Below, piece after piece: positions 14,892-23,129 of a stretch of 64,000 nt of DNA (position 1 is its first letter; every line of letters starts with the position of its first letter). The stretch is from Massilia sp. H6 (lineage in GTDB: Bacteria; Pseudomonadota; Gammaproteobacteria; Burkholderiales; Burkholderiaceae_D). The position numbers and the translations under genes were made by a program. The stretch lies in contig NZ_CP103371.1 of the NCBI RefSeq assembly GCF_024802625.1, positions 3,906,001 to 3,970,000 on the forward strand, in the 5' to 3' direction. Under the pieces are notes generated by a model. That model searched no databases, was not told where the DNA came from, and was given only the letters and a program-made list of their open reading frames with translations.

Positions 14892-15832
14892 GCGCCGAAC
14901 GCCTGCAATCGGTGCTGCATCCGGCCGGCTGGGACGCCGCCATCATCAGCCAGTTCGCCTGGGTGCTGTTTATCGCTGGCGCCATGATTTTCGTGGCCGT
15001 GATGCTGCTGCTGGTCGTGAGCCTGCGGCGCCATGAACGCCCTGCGCGCGCGCTGCTATGGATTGGCGGCGGCGGCATCGCCTTTCCGGTCGTGGTGCTG
15101 ACCGCGCTGCTCGGATGGAGCACCTGGCGCAGCACCGAGCTCGCGCCGCAATCCTCGCACGACGCCCTCACCATTTCGGTGACCGCCAAGATGTGGTGGT
15201 GGGAAGTGCGCTACCGCGATCCGGCGACCGGACGCGAGATCGTCACGGCCAATGAAATCCATATTCCGGCCGGGCGCGAGGTTTATCTCGGCCTGAATTC
15301 GGCCGACGTGATCCACAGCCTGTGGATCCCGGCACTGGCCGGCAAGCGCGACATGGTACCGGGGCGCGTTACCGGCCTGCGTCTGCGCGCCGACAAGCCC
15401 GGCATCTACCGCGGCCAGTGCGCAGAATATTGCGGCGCCCAGCACGCCAAGATGGCGCTGCACGTCGTGGCCTTGCCCGCGCCGGAATTCGACGCGTGGC
15501 TGGCGCGCCAGGCGCTGCCCGCGGCGCCGCTGTCCAGTGCACTGGAGAGCCCGGTATTGCAGCGCGGCCGCAGCGCCTTTCTGGAGCAGCGCTGCCAGGC
15601 CTGCCACACCATCCGTGGCGTGACCGAGGTCACGCGCCTGGGGCCCGACCTGACCCACGTCGGCAGCCGCATGCACATCGGCGCCGGCACCTTGCGTAAC
15701 CATCGCGACAGCTTGAGCAGCTGGATCGCCAACCCGCAGGCTGCCAAGCCGGGCGTGTTCATGCCCGGCTCGCAAGACCTCGACCGCGATACCCTGGACG
15801 CGCTCGCCACTTACCTCGAGCACCTGAAATGA
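14888..15832 (+). CDS. coxB: caa3-type cytochrome c oxidase subunit II fused to cytochrome c
   Basis: 314 residues. Two membrane helices lie at about 22-46 and 56-76. The periplasmic cupredoxin domain holds the CuA site: H143, C178, E180, C182, H186 and M189 in GQCAEYCGAQHAKM. A C-terminal class I cytochrome c domain carries C236-Q-A-C239-H240 and ends DALATYLEHLK. This CuA-plus-heme-c form defines caa3 oxidases. The protein accepts electrons from periplasmic cytochrome c and passes them to heme a in subunit I. Start and stop overlap their neighbours by four bases, so the operon is tightly coupled. Confidence 0.94.
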   Translation: MSAERLQSVLHPAGWDAAIISQFAWVLFIAGAMIFVAVMLLLVVSLRRHERPARALLWIGGGGIAFPVVVLTALLGWSTWRSTELAPQSSHDALTISVTAKMWWWEVRYRDPATGREIVTANEIHIPAGREVYLGLNSADVIHSLWIPALAGKRDMVPGRVTGLRLRADKPGIYRGQCAEYCGAQHAKMALHVVALPAPEFDAWLARQALPAAPLSSALESPVLQRGRSAFLEQRCQACHTIRGVTEVTRLGPDLTHVGSRMHIGAGTLRNHRDSLSSWIANPQAAKPGVFMPGSQDLDRDTLDALATYLEHLK

Positions 15833-18357
15833 CCGACGCTGCCTTGCCAAGCCCTTCACCGACTTCTGTGCCGACTGCGCTGCCCCGCCCCGCAGAAGAC
15901 TTCGAGCAGCTGAAAAAAGTCTGGCGCACCCCGACCGGGCTGCGCTTTGTCACCTCGGTCAACAACACCAGCATCGGCCTGCTCTACATCGGCACCGCGC
16001 TGCTGTTCTTCGTGCTGGCCGGCATCCTGGCACTACTGATGCGGGTCCAGCTGGCGGTACCGGACAACACCCTGCTCAGCCCCGGCACCTATAACCAGGT
16101 CTTCACCATGCATGGCACGGTGATGATGTTCCTGTTCGCGATCCCGATCGTCGAAGCCATCGCGGTCTACCTGCTGCCCAACATGCTGGGCGCGCGCGAC
16201 CTGCCCTTTCCGCGCCTGTCCGCCTATGCCTATTGGGCCTACGCCTTTGGCGGCCTGGCCTTCTTCTGCACGCTGTTCTTCAGCCTGGCCCCGGATGGCG
16301 GCTGGTTCATGTACCCACCGCTGACGGGCGAGAAATACTCGCCCGGATTGAATGCCGACTTCTGGCTGCTGGGGATCGGCTTCATCGAGATTTCGGCCAT
16401 TGCCGGCGCGGTCGAGCTGATCGTCGGCATCCTGTTCACCCGCGCGCCCGGCATGACGCTGCGCCGCATGCCGGTGTATGCCTGGGCAATGCTGGTGGTA
16501 GCGGTAATGATCGTGTTCGCGTTCCCGGCCGTGATCGCCGGTACCGCCTTGCTCGAACTCGAACGCGCCTTCGACTGGCCATTCTTCATTTCCGAGCGTG
16601 GCGGCGACCCGATCCTGTGGCAGCACCTGTTCTGGTTCTTCGGCCACCCCGAGGTCTACATCATCTTCTTGCCTGCCGCCGGCATGGTCTCGACCATGAT
16701 CCCGACCATCGCCCAGACCACCCTGGTCGGGCGGCGCACGATCATCGTGGCGCTGGTGGGCGTGGGCTTCTTCAGCTTCGGGCTGTGGGCGCATCACATG
16801 TTCACCGCCGGCCTCGGCGTGCTGGAGATGAGTTTCATTTCGGCCGCCAGCATGGCGGTGGCGATCCCCACCGGCATCCAGGTATTCGCCTGGATCGCCA
16901 CGCTGTGGAACGGCCGCGTCAAGATGAGCGCACCGACGATGTTCCTGATGGGCTTTATGTTCATCTTCGTGCTGGGCGGCCTGACCGGCGTCATGGTGGC
17001 GGTGATTCCGTTCGACTGGCAGGTGCACGATACCTATTTCATCGTGGCCCACCTGCACTACGTGCTGATCGGCGGGATGGTGTTCCCGGTATTCGCGGCG
17101 ATGTATTACTGGGCGCCGCTCATCAACGGCAACCAGATGTCGGAAACGCTGGCGCGCTGGGTCTTCTGGCTGATGTTCGGCGGCTTCAACCTGGCCTTCT
17201 TCCCGATGCACATCACCGGTCTGTACGGCATGCCGCGCCGGGTCTATACCTATGACGCGAACCTGGGCTGGAACCTGCTCAACATGCTCTCCACGGTCGG
17301 CGCCTTCGTGTTCGCCGCGGGCGTCGTGCTGTTCTTCGCCGACCTGGTGCGCACGCTGCGCCGCTCCACGAAAGACGTCGGCAACCCATGGAACGCGGCC
17401 ACCCTCGAATGGCTGCCATCCGAATCCTATGGCAACCGCAGCATCCCGCGCATTACCACGGTCAACCCGCTGTGGGACCAGCCGACCCTGTCCGACGAAG
17501 TCGCGCGCGGCCAGCACTACCTGCCGAACACTGCCACCGGCCTGCGCGAAACCATCGCCACCAGCCCTGTGCGCGCCGAGCCACGCTACGTGATGGTGCT
17601 GCCTGGCGACAGCTGGCTGCCACTGATCGCGGCGTTAGGCACGGCGGGCTTTTTCCTGCTGCTGACGGTGAAGATCATGCTGCTGGCCTGGATCTTCGGC
17701 TTCGTGGCGGTGGCCGGCACCATGGCCTGGCTGTGGCAGTCGGACCGCAAGCCGTCCATTGAAGAGGCGCGCGTCTCCGACGACCTGGTGCTGCCGGTCA
17801 ATGCCAAGGGCACCGCCTCGCAGTCGTGGTGGGGCACGATGGTCACGCTGGTGGTCGACGCCAGCATCTTCGCTTCGTTCTGCTTTGCCTACATCCACGT
17901 GTCGATGCGGCTGCAGGTGTGCCCGCCGCCGGGCGCGGCGCTGCCTGCCCTGCCCTGGCAGTTCGCCTCCGGCGGGCTGCTGCTGGCCAGTTCCGCCCTG
18001 ATGATCCTGGCCGTGCGCGCGCTCGGCAAGCGGCGCCTGCCCTGGCTGGTGCTGGCGGCGCTCGGCTGCGCGGTGGCGTCGTTCCTGCTCGACCTGAACG
18101 GCCACCAGTTCGCGGGACTGGACCCGACCGCCACCGCCTGGGGCGCGGCGATCGGCGCGCTGCTGAGCTACCAAGGCCTGCATATCTTCCTGCTGGCCCT
18201 CGCCGGTCCTTACCTGTGCCTGCGCGCCTGGCGCGGCATGCTTGGTGTACGCAGCCGGGCGACGCTCGACAACATCGCCCTGATCTGGCACTACACGACG
18301 CTGCAGGGCATTGCCGGCATGGTGCTGGTACATGTCCTGCCACTGCTGATGGAGTAA
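15829..18357 (+). CDS. ctaD: caa3-type cytochrome c oxidase, subunit I-III fusion
   Basis: 842 residues. The subunit I part (about 30-560) has all ligands: heme a H95 and H410, heme a3 H408, CuB H273, H322 and H323, and the His-Tyr pair in H-P-E-V-Y (Y277). E275 in that motif and D124 in LGARDLPFPRL are D-channel residues, so this is an A1-type proton-pumping enzyme. From about residue 655, WWGTMVTLVVDASIFASFCF onward is a subunit III-like domain with several more helices, ending WHYTTLQGIAGMVLVHVLPL. The I/III fusion is also known from caa3 oxidases such as that of Thermus. Inner membrane. Confidence 0.93.
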   Translation: MTDAALPSPSPTSVPTALPRPAEDFEQLKKVWRTPTGLRFVTSVNNTSIGLLYIGTALLFFVLAGILALLMRVQLAVPDNTLLSPGTYNQVFTMHGTVMMFLFAIPIVEAIAVYLLPNMLGARDLPFPRLSAYAYWAYAFGGLAFFCTLFFSLAPDGGWFMYPPLTGEKYSPGLNADFWLLGIGFIEISAIAGAVELIVGILFTRAPGMTLRRMPVYAWAMLVVAVMIVFAFPAVIAGTALLELERAFDWPFFISERGGDPILWQHLFWFFGHPEVYIIFLPAAGMVSTMIPTIAQTTLVGRRTIIVALVGVGFFSFGLWAHHMFTAGLGVLEMSFISAASMAVAIPTGIQVFAWIATLWNGRVKMSAPTMFLMGFMFIFVLGGLTGVMVAVIPFDWQVHDTYFIVAHLHYVLIGGMVFPVFAAMYYWAPLINGNQMSETLARWVFWLMFGGFNLAFFPMHITGLYGMPRRVYTYDANLGWNLLNMLSTVGAFVFAAGVVLFFADLVRTLRRSTKDVGNPWNAATLEWLPSESYGNRSIPRITTVNPLWDQPTLSDEVARGQHYLPNTATGLRETIATSPVRAEPRYVMVLPGDSWLPLIAALGTAGFFLLLTVKIMLLAWIFGFVAVAGTMAWLWQSDRKPSIEEARVSDDLVLPVNAKGTASQSWWGTMVTLVVDASIFASFCFAYIHVSMRLQVCPPPGAALPALPWQFASGGLLLASSALMILAVRALGKRRLPWLVLAALGCAVASFLLDLNGHQFAGLDPTATAWGAAIGALLSYQGLHIFLLALAGPYLCLRAWRGMLGVRSRATLDNIALIWHYTTLQGIAGMVLVHVLPLLME

Positions 18358-18362
18358 CAAGC

Positions 18363-18698
18363 ATGCACGATCATTTCTGGCGCCAGCTGCTGCGCGGCAC
18401 CCTGCCCCTGCTGATATGGGCGGCGCATTTCACCTTCTGCTACCTGGTGGCAGCGGCGCAATGCACGCCGGCCATGATGCGCGCGGGTGGACCCGACCGG
18501 ATGCTGCTGGGGATGGTCACCGTGGCGGCGCTGGCGGTGTGCGCCTGGCTGATGTGGCGCGAGCGCGCGATCTTGCGTGCCCGGGCCGCGACCCAGGCTA
18601 GGTTGCTCGACTGGGCGGCGGCGCTGGGCGCGGCGCTGGCCTTCGTGGCGATTGCCTGGACCGGGCTGCCGATCATGCTGGTGCGCGGTTGCGCCTGA
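18363..18698 (+). CDS. Small membrane protein of the oxidase operon, possible subunit IV
   Basis: 111 residues with about three predicted membrane helices: LLIWAAHFTFCYLVAAA, MLLGMVTVAALAVCAWLM and LLDWAAALGAALAFVAIAW. It starts five bases after the subunit I-III stop, so it is almost certainly co-transcribed and probably an accessory or stabilising subunit. No family was recognised with certainty; size and location resemble the small extra subunit of caa3 oxidases. Three Cys residues (FCYL, AQCTP and the terminal RGCA) are present but not in a metal motif. Confidence 0.7.
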   Translation: MHDHFWRQLLRGTLPLLIWAAHFTFCYLVAAAQCTPAMMRAGGPDRMLLGMVTVAALAVCAWLMWRERAILRARAATQARLLDWAAALGAALAFVAIAWTGLPIMLVRGCA

Positions 18699-18733
18699 AC
18701 GACTGCGGCCGCGCGTTCGCTACGCGCGCCTGA

Positions 18734-20065
18734 TCAGCGCCGGGCCGGCGTCACCCGCCAGACCACGTTTCCTACATCGTCTGCCACCAGGATCGCACCC
18801 GCCTTGTCTACTGCCACGCCAACCGGGCGCCCCAAGGCGTCGCCACTGTCGTCGACAAATCCGCTGAGCACCTCGACCGGCTTGCCCGATGGCTTGCCCT
18901 CGGTGAACGGAATGAACACCACGTTATAGCCCGCCAGCGGCTTGCGGTTCCACGAGCCGTGCTGACCGACGATGGCGCCATTGGCGAACTGCGGCAGCAG
19001 CGCGCCGGTGTAGAAGACCAGCCCGAGCGCCGCCACATGGGCGCCAAGCGCATAGTCTGGCACCAGTGCCCTGGCCACCAGGTCGGGGCGCGCCGGCTTG
19101 ACGCGCGCATCGACGTGCCTGCCGAAATAACTGTACGGCCAGCCGTAGAAGCCACCATCTTGCACCGATGTCAGGTAGTCGGGCACCAGATCGCTCCCCA
19201 GTTCGTCGCGTTCGTTGACGACGGTCCAGAGCGCGCCGGTCTGCGGGTTCCAGGCCATGCCATTGGGGTTGCGCAGGCCAGAGGCGAACAGGCGCGTTTG
19301 GCCGGTGGCGATGTCCACTTCGAGAATGGCGGCGCGGTCGAGCTCCTGGTCCATGCCGTTCTCGCCGACGTTGCTGTTCGAGCCCGCGGTGGCGTACAGC
19401 TTGCGGCCGTCCTGGCTGGCGAGAATGTTCTTGGTCCAGTGGTGGTTCAGCGGACCGCCCGGCAGCGCCGCCACCGGCTGGGCGGGCGCCGTTATCTCGA
19501 GATCGCCCGTGCGGTAGGGAAAGCGCACGATGCCGTCGGTATTGGCCACGTAGAGCTGGTCGCCCACCAGCGCCATGCCGAACGGCGAGTTCAGGCCCTT
19601 GAGGAACACCTTGCGTGTTTCAGCGACGCCGTCGCCGTCGGCATCGCGCAGCAATGTGATGCGGTTGGCGCTCGGCACGGCGGCCCCGGCCCGCGCCATC
19701 ACCTTGCCCATGATATAGCCCTTGATATGGCCCATGATGCCCTTGTGGCCCTCGGGACGCGGCGGTGCATTGGTTTCCGCCACCAGCACGTCGCCATTGG
19801 GCAGCACGTGCAGCCAGCGCGGGTGGTCGAGCTTGGCGGCGAACGCCTGCACCGCCAGGCCCGGTGCAGTGGCTGGCACGCCACCCTGCGGCCAGCCCTT
19901 GGCGGGGGCGATGTCGACGGTCGGGATCAGGCGCTTGACCGGTTGCTTGATGGTCGGTTGCAGGCCGACGTCGGCGCCTACCGGCAGGGTGGATCGGTCG
20001 CCGCAGGCGGCAAGCAGCAGCACCAGTGCGCCTGCCGACAGGCGAGGCAAGCTAGGGTTGGGCAT
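18734..20065 (-). CDS. PQQ-type soluble sugar (sorbosone-like) dehydrogenase lipoprotein
   Basis: 443 residues. An N-terminal lipoprotein signal ends LLLAACG, so it should be lipid-anchored in the periplasm. Beta-propeller signatures of the glucose/sorbosone dehydrogenase family are LDHPRWLHVLPNGDVLVAETN, NSPFGMALVGDQLYVANTDG, ASGLRNPNGMAWNPQTGALW, GFYGWPYSYFGRHVD and the closing PVGVAVDKAGAILVADD. PQQ binding is expected but the cofactor and sugar are not proven. It is convergent with the caa3 oxidase operon, 35 bp apart, and could feed electrons to its cytochromes; this is inference from location. Confidence 0.82.
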   Translation of the reverse strand: MPNPSLPRLSAGALVLLLAACGDRSTLPVGADVGLQPTIKQPVKRLIPTVDIAPAKGWPQGGVPATAPGLAVQAFAAKLDHPRWLHVLPNGDVLVAETNAPPRPEGHKGIMGHIKGYIMGKVMARAGAAVPSANRITLLRDADGDGVAETRKVFLKGLNSPFGMALVGDQLYVANTDGIVRFPYRTGDLEITAPAQPVAALPGGPLNHHWTKNILASQDGRKLYATAGSNSNVGENGMDQELDRAAILEVDIATGQTRLFASGLRNPNGMAWNPQTGALWTVVNERDELGSDLVPDYLTSVQDGGFYGWPYSYFGRHVDARVKPARPDLVARALVPDYALGAHVAALGLVFYTGALLPQFANGAIVGQHGSWNRKPLAGYNVVFIPFTEGKPSGKPVEVLSGFVDDSGDALGRPVGVAVDKAGAILVADDVGNVVWRVTPARR

Positions 20066-20166
20066 GGTGGTTCTCTCCCTGGGATGGACCGATGCTCACC
20101 ATTGTGCCGCCATGCTGGCCCGCCTGGCAAGCCCGCGCCGTTGCCGATTTCAGGCAAAGCCCCCCT

Positions 20167-21480
20167 TCACGAGGGGGTAGCCAGTGGCGCGTCGTCGTCC
20201 GCGCCGGCCACGGATGAGGGCAACGCAGCGGCGGCACGCAACTGGCGCCGGCGGCGCAGCACGAACGCGGCCAGCCCCGGCAGCTGCACCAGCAGCAGCA
20301 CGGCAAAGGCGGTGCGGTAGGCCAGCGCCGGCGCATGGCCGGCCGCGTCCGGAGTCCACAGCCCCAGCATCAGCCCGAAGCCCGCCTGCACCACGAAGGC
20401 GCCGATGAAGATCAAGAGATTCAGGCAGGTCGCCGCGCGCCCGGTCAGCTCCTTGGGCATCGATTGCGCGACGATCGCATATTCGATGCCGGTAATCGTG
20501 CCGACCAGGGTGAACATCACCGATAGCAGCTGGAAGCTCGGCTGGTAATTGAGCACGAAGGCGGCCTGTATAAGCAGGAACAGGCCGATGCCGGTGGCGG
20601 CCACATCGAATGGGGCAATGCCGCGCCGCGCGGCCCATTCGGTGATCATGCCGACCGCGATGGCGCCGAAGATCACCGCCGCCATGCCCAGGTACAGCAG
20701 GTAGGCGACGGCATCGTCGGGAAAGCGCGCGACATCGGACAGCCAGCGCCCGATCCACAGGCCCTGGATGCCGAAGAACACCGCATGCGGCACCAGCACC
20801 AGCGAGGCTGCGGTGCGAAATACCGGCGCCTGGAACACCTCGCGCAGTGCCTGCCCGAGCGGGGCGCGCGGCGCTCCAGGCGCCGGCCTGGCCGCCTGGG
20901 GACACAGCAGCCAGATCAGCAGGCCGCAGCAGGCCGTCAGGGCCGCCAGCATGACGAACAGGCCGCGCCAGTCGGTATAGTCGAGGGCCAGGCGCACCGG
21001 CATGGTGGCGCTGGCCGCGCCCAGGCCGCCGACCGCGATCAGGTAGCCATGCACCGACGGCAGCCGGCTTGGCGCAATCCAGGTAGAGATGGCCTTGACC
21101 GCCGCCATGAAGCAGCCGCCCAGCCCAAGGCCCATGACGGCGCGCGCGAGCATCAGTTGCGCGAAGTCGTGGCCGCGCGCGAACAGCAGCGCGCCGAGCG
21201 CACCGACGAGCATCATCGCCAGCTGCACCCTGCGCGGTCCGTAGCGGTCCAGGGCAATCCCGACCGGCAGCTGGACCAGGGCAAACGCGAGGAAAAACGC
21301 GCTGGTGAGCAGGCCCAGCTGACCCGGGGTGAGCGCGAGCGCCCCGACCAGGTGCGAGGCCAGCACCGCGTTCACGTTGCGCAGCAGCGAAGACAGGTAG
21401 TGCCCCAGCGCAAACGGCAGGAACACGTAGAAAAAAACCGCCACGCCGGACAGGCGTGGCGCGATGGCCTGGTCCGGCAT
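20167..21480 (-). CDS. Major facilitator superfamily transporter
   Basis: 437 residues with about twelve hydrophobic helices. The MFS motif A region is LVQLPVGIALDRYGPRRVQLAM between helices 2 and 3, and VMGLGLGGCFMAAVKAISTW is helix 4. The loop between helices 6 and 7 is basic and Pro/Ala-rich (PQAARPAPGAPRAPLGQ). Substrate unknown. It begins only 23 bp after the KamA-family stop on the same strand, so the two may be co-transcribed and the transporter may import or export the aminomutase substrate or product. Confidence 0.88.
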   Translation of the reverse strand: MPDQAIAPRLSGVAVFFYVFLPFALGHYLSSLLRNVNAVLASHLVGALALTPGQLGLLTSAFFLAFALVQLPVGIALDRYGPRRVQLAMMLVGALGALLFARGHDFAQLMLARAVMGLGLGGCFMAAVKAISTWIAPSRLPSVHGYLIAVGGLGAASATMPVRLALDYTDWRGLFVMLAALTACCGLLIWLLCPQAARPAPGAPRAPLGQALREVFQAPVFRTAASLVLVPHAVFFGIQGLWIGRWLSDVARFPDDAVAYLLYLGMAAVIFGAIAVGMITEWAARRGIAPFDVAATGIGLFLLIQAAFVLNYQPSFQLLSVMFTLVGTITGIEYAIVAQSMPKELTGRAATCLNLLIFIGAFVVQAGFGLMLGLWTPDAAGHAPALAYRTAFAVLLLVQLPGLAAFVLRRRRQLRAAAALPSSVAGADDDAPLATPS

Positions 21481-21503
21481 GGTTCAGGTCTCCCGGCCTG
21501 GCG

Positions 21504-22919
21504 TCAGGCGGCGTCGGACTGGGCCGGAGTGCATGCGTTGCCGCTGGCGCGCAGCTGGTTCGCCGGCACCAGTGGAATCACGCGCCCGCCCGGACCGCGC
21601 AAGGGACCGCCGCTCTCGTGCTCGAAGAAGAACTTGTCGCGCCCGAAGGCTGGCTTGAGGTGGTCGAGCCAGGTGGCGTCGGGATCGTATTTGGCAAAGA
21701 ATGGGCGGCGCACCCATTCCGGATTGCGGGCTTGCAGGAACTGCAGCGCGAACAGCTTCTCGTCGTTGATGGTGACGATGCCATCGATCACCACCTTGCC
21801 CGGGAAGGCGCTCATCGACGGCCCACGCACCGTGCGCGACAGGCCCGAGACCATCGAATACGCCTCCTGGAAAATCTGGTGCGCGCGCGCCAGCGGCAGC
21901 GAGAAGTAGTCGCGCGGGCCGGTGTCGCGCTCGACGAACATGTAATACGGTATGGCGCCCAGGCGCACCCCGGTGGTCCAGAGTTCGGCCCAGCTCTTCG
22001 GGTCTTCGTTGATGTGGCGGATCAGCGGCCCTTGCATGCGCAGCGTGGCGCCGGTACCGACGATGCGCTTGACCGCTTGCTGCGCAACGGGCGCACGCAG
22101 CTCCACGGCATGGTTGTAGTGCCCCATGATCGCCAGGTTCTTGCCGGCCCCGACCACTTTCTCGAACAGTCGCATCAGGTCGTCGCTATCCTTGTCGGAG
22201 ACGAAGCGCTGCGGCCAGTAGGCAACCGACTTGGTACCGAGACGAATATTCTGGATATGGGCCAGTTCGGGCGCCAGCAGCGGCTCGAGGAATTCGGCCA
22301 GCGAGCGGGTATTCATGATCATCGGGTCGCCCCCGGTGATCAATACATCGGTGACGTCGGGGTGCGCCGCGAGGTAGGACACCAGCTCGGAGCACTCGCG
22401 CGCGTCGAATTTCATGTCGTCCATGCCGACGAACTGCGGCCAGCGGAAGCAGAAGGTGCAGTAAGCGTGACAGGTCTGGCCGGCGCTCGGGAAGAACAGC
22501 ACGGTTTCCTTGTACTTGTGTTGCAGGCCCCGGAGCGGCGCGTCGTTCACGCGCGGCACATTGTGCGTCATCTGGCCGGCCGGGTGCGGGTTCATGCGCA
22601 TGCGGATACCGTGCACCAGGCGTGCAATGGCGGCATCGTCTTTCTTGTACAGCACCAGGTCGCGCAGCTGTTCGTACTCGGCCGCGGGCAGCATGTCGCG
22701 GTGCGGAAAGGTCAGGCGATAGATCGGATCGTCGGGCACCCGGCTCCAGTCGATCAGTTGCTCGAGCACGTAGGCGTTGACGCGAAACGGCAGCACATGC
22801 GACACCACCTGCACCGCTTCCTGGAGATCCGGCGTCATCCATTGCCATTGGCGTGCCAGGTGGATGGTCTGCCGGGTATAAGGCTTGAACTTGGAGGGCG
22901 TCGATTCGGTCGTGATCAC
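21504..22919 (-). CDS. KamA-family radical SAM protein (lysine 2,3-aminomutase-like)
   Basis: 471 residues from a GTG start with GGAGA eight bases upstream. The radical SAM cluster motif is C150-H-A-Y-C154-T-F-C157, followed by FRWPQFVGMDD, and ITGGDPM is the SAM-binding GGDP motif. The PLP lysine is probably K375 in SAFPGKVVIDG, the position of the PGGGGK motif in lysine 2,3-aminomutase. The protein is longer than EpmB and carries an N-terminal segment (DLQEAVQVVSHVLPFRVNAYV), so it is not obviously EpmB. It probably isomerises an amino acid, but the substrate is unknown. No other lysine-fermentation gene is nearby. Confidence 0.85.
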   Translation of the reverse strand: MITTESTPSKFKPYTRQTIHLARQWQWMTPDLQEAVQVVSHVLPFRVNAYVLEQLIDWSRVPDDPIYRLTFPHRDMLPAAEYEQLRDLVLYKKDDAAIARLVHGIRMRMNPHPAGQMTHNVPRVNDAPLRGLQHKYKETVLFFPSAGQTCHAYCTFCFRWPQFVGMDDMKFDARECSELVSYLAAHPDVTDVLITGGDPMIMNTRSLAEFLEPLLAPELAHIQNIRLGTKSVAYWPQRFVSDKDSDDLMRLFEKVVGAGKNLAIMGHYNHAVELRAPVAQQAVKRIVGTGATLRMQGPLIRHINEDPKSWAELWTTGVRLGAIPYYMFVERDTGPRDYFSLPLARAHQIFQEAYSMVSGLSRTVRGPSMSAFPGKVVIDGIVTINDEKLFALQFLQARNPEWVRRPFFAKYDPDATWLDHLKPAFGRDKFFFEHESGGPLRGPGGRVIPLVPANQLRASGNACTPAQSDAA

Positions 22920-22998
22920 GGGAATTCTCCAGGAAACGGTAGATGAAGGAAGCCGGCGAGGGAATAGTCATTGCCGGAAGGAATTCATCTTACGTTAA

Positions 22999-23016
22999 GG
23001 AAATTTGCTGGAAATT
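22999..23016. repeat. 11-bp-phased direct repeat upstream of the KamA-family gene
   Basis: GGAAATT occurs at 22999-23005 and again at 23010-23016, one helical turn apart, 80-97 bp upstream of the GTG start. Tandem half-sites with 11-bp phasing can be protein-binding sites; no regulator is known. Confidence 0.35.
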
Positions 23017-23101
23017 GCCTTCAATCAACCAGATCGATCCTGATGGATGGGGGTTATCACAAGAGGTGCATATAAGCTGGACGACCAGGCCCATCGGCGA
23101 A

Positions 23102-23123
23102 GGCCCGGATTGACATCCGGGCC
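23102..23123 (-). terminator. Hairpin downstream of the acyltransferase gene
   Basis: GGCCCGGAT (23102-23110) and ATCCGGGCC (23115-23123) form a perfect 9-bp stem with a four-base loop, seven bases past the acyltransferase stop. There is no clear T-run on the minus strand after it, so it may be a weak or Rho-assisted terminator or a 3'-end stabiliser. Confidence 0.5.
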
Positions 23124-23129
23124 CCCGCT

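Noticed and set aside
13961..15832. 623-residue frame for subunit II starting inside the minus-strand cytochrome
   Set aside because: The first 309 residues are a shadow of the two neighbouring cytochrome genes; the true start is the ATG at 14888 with an ATGA overlap.
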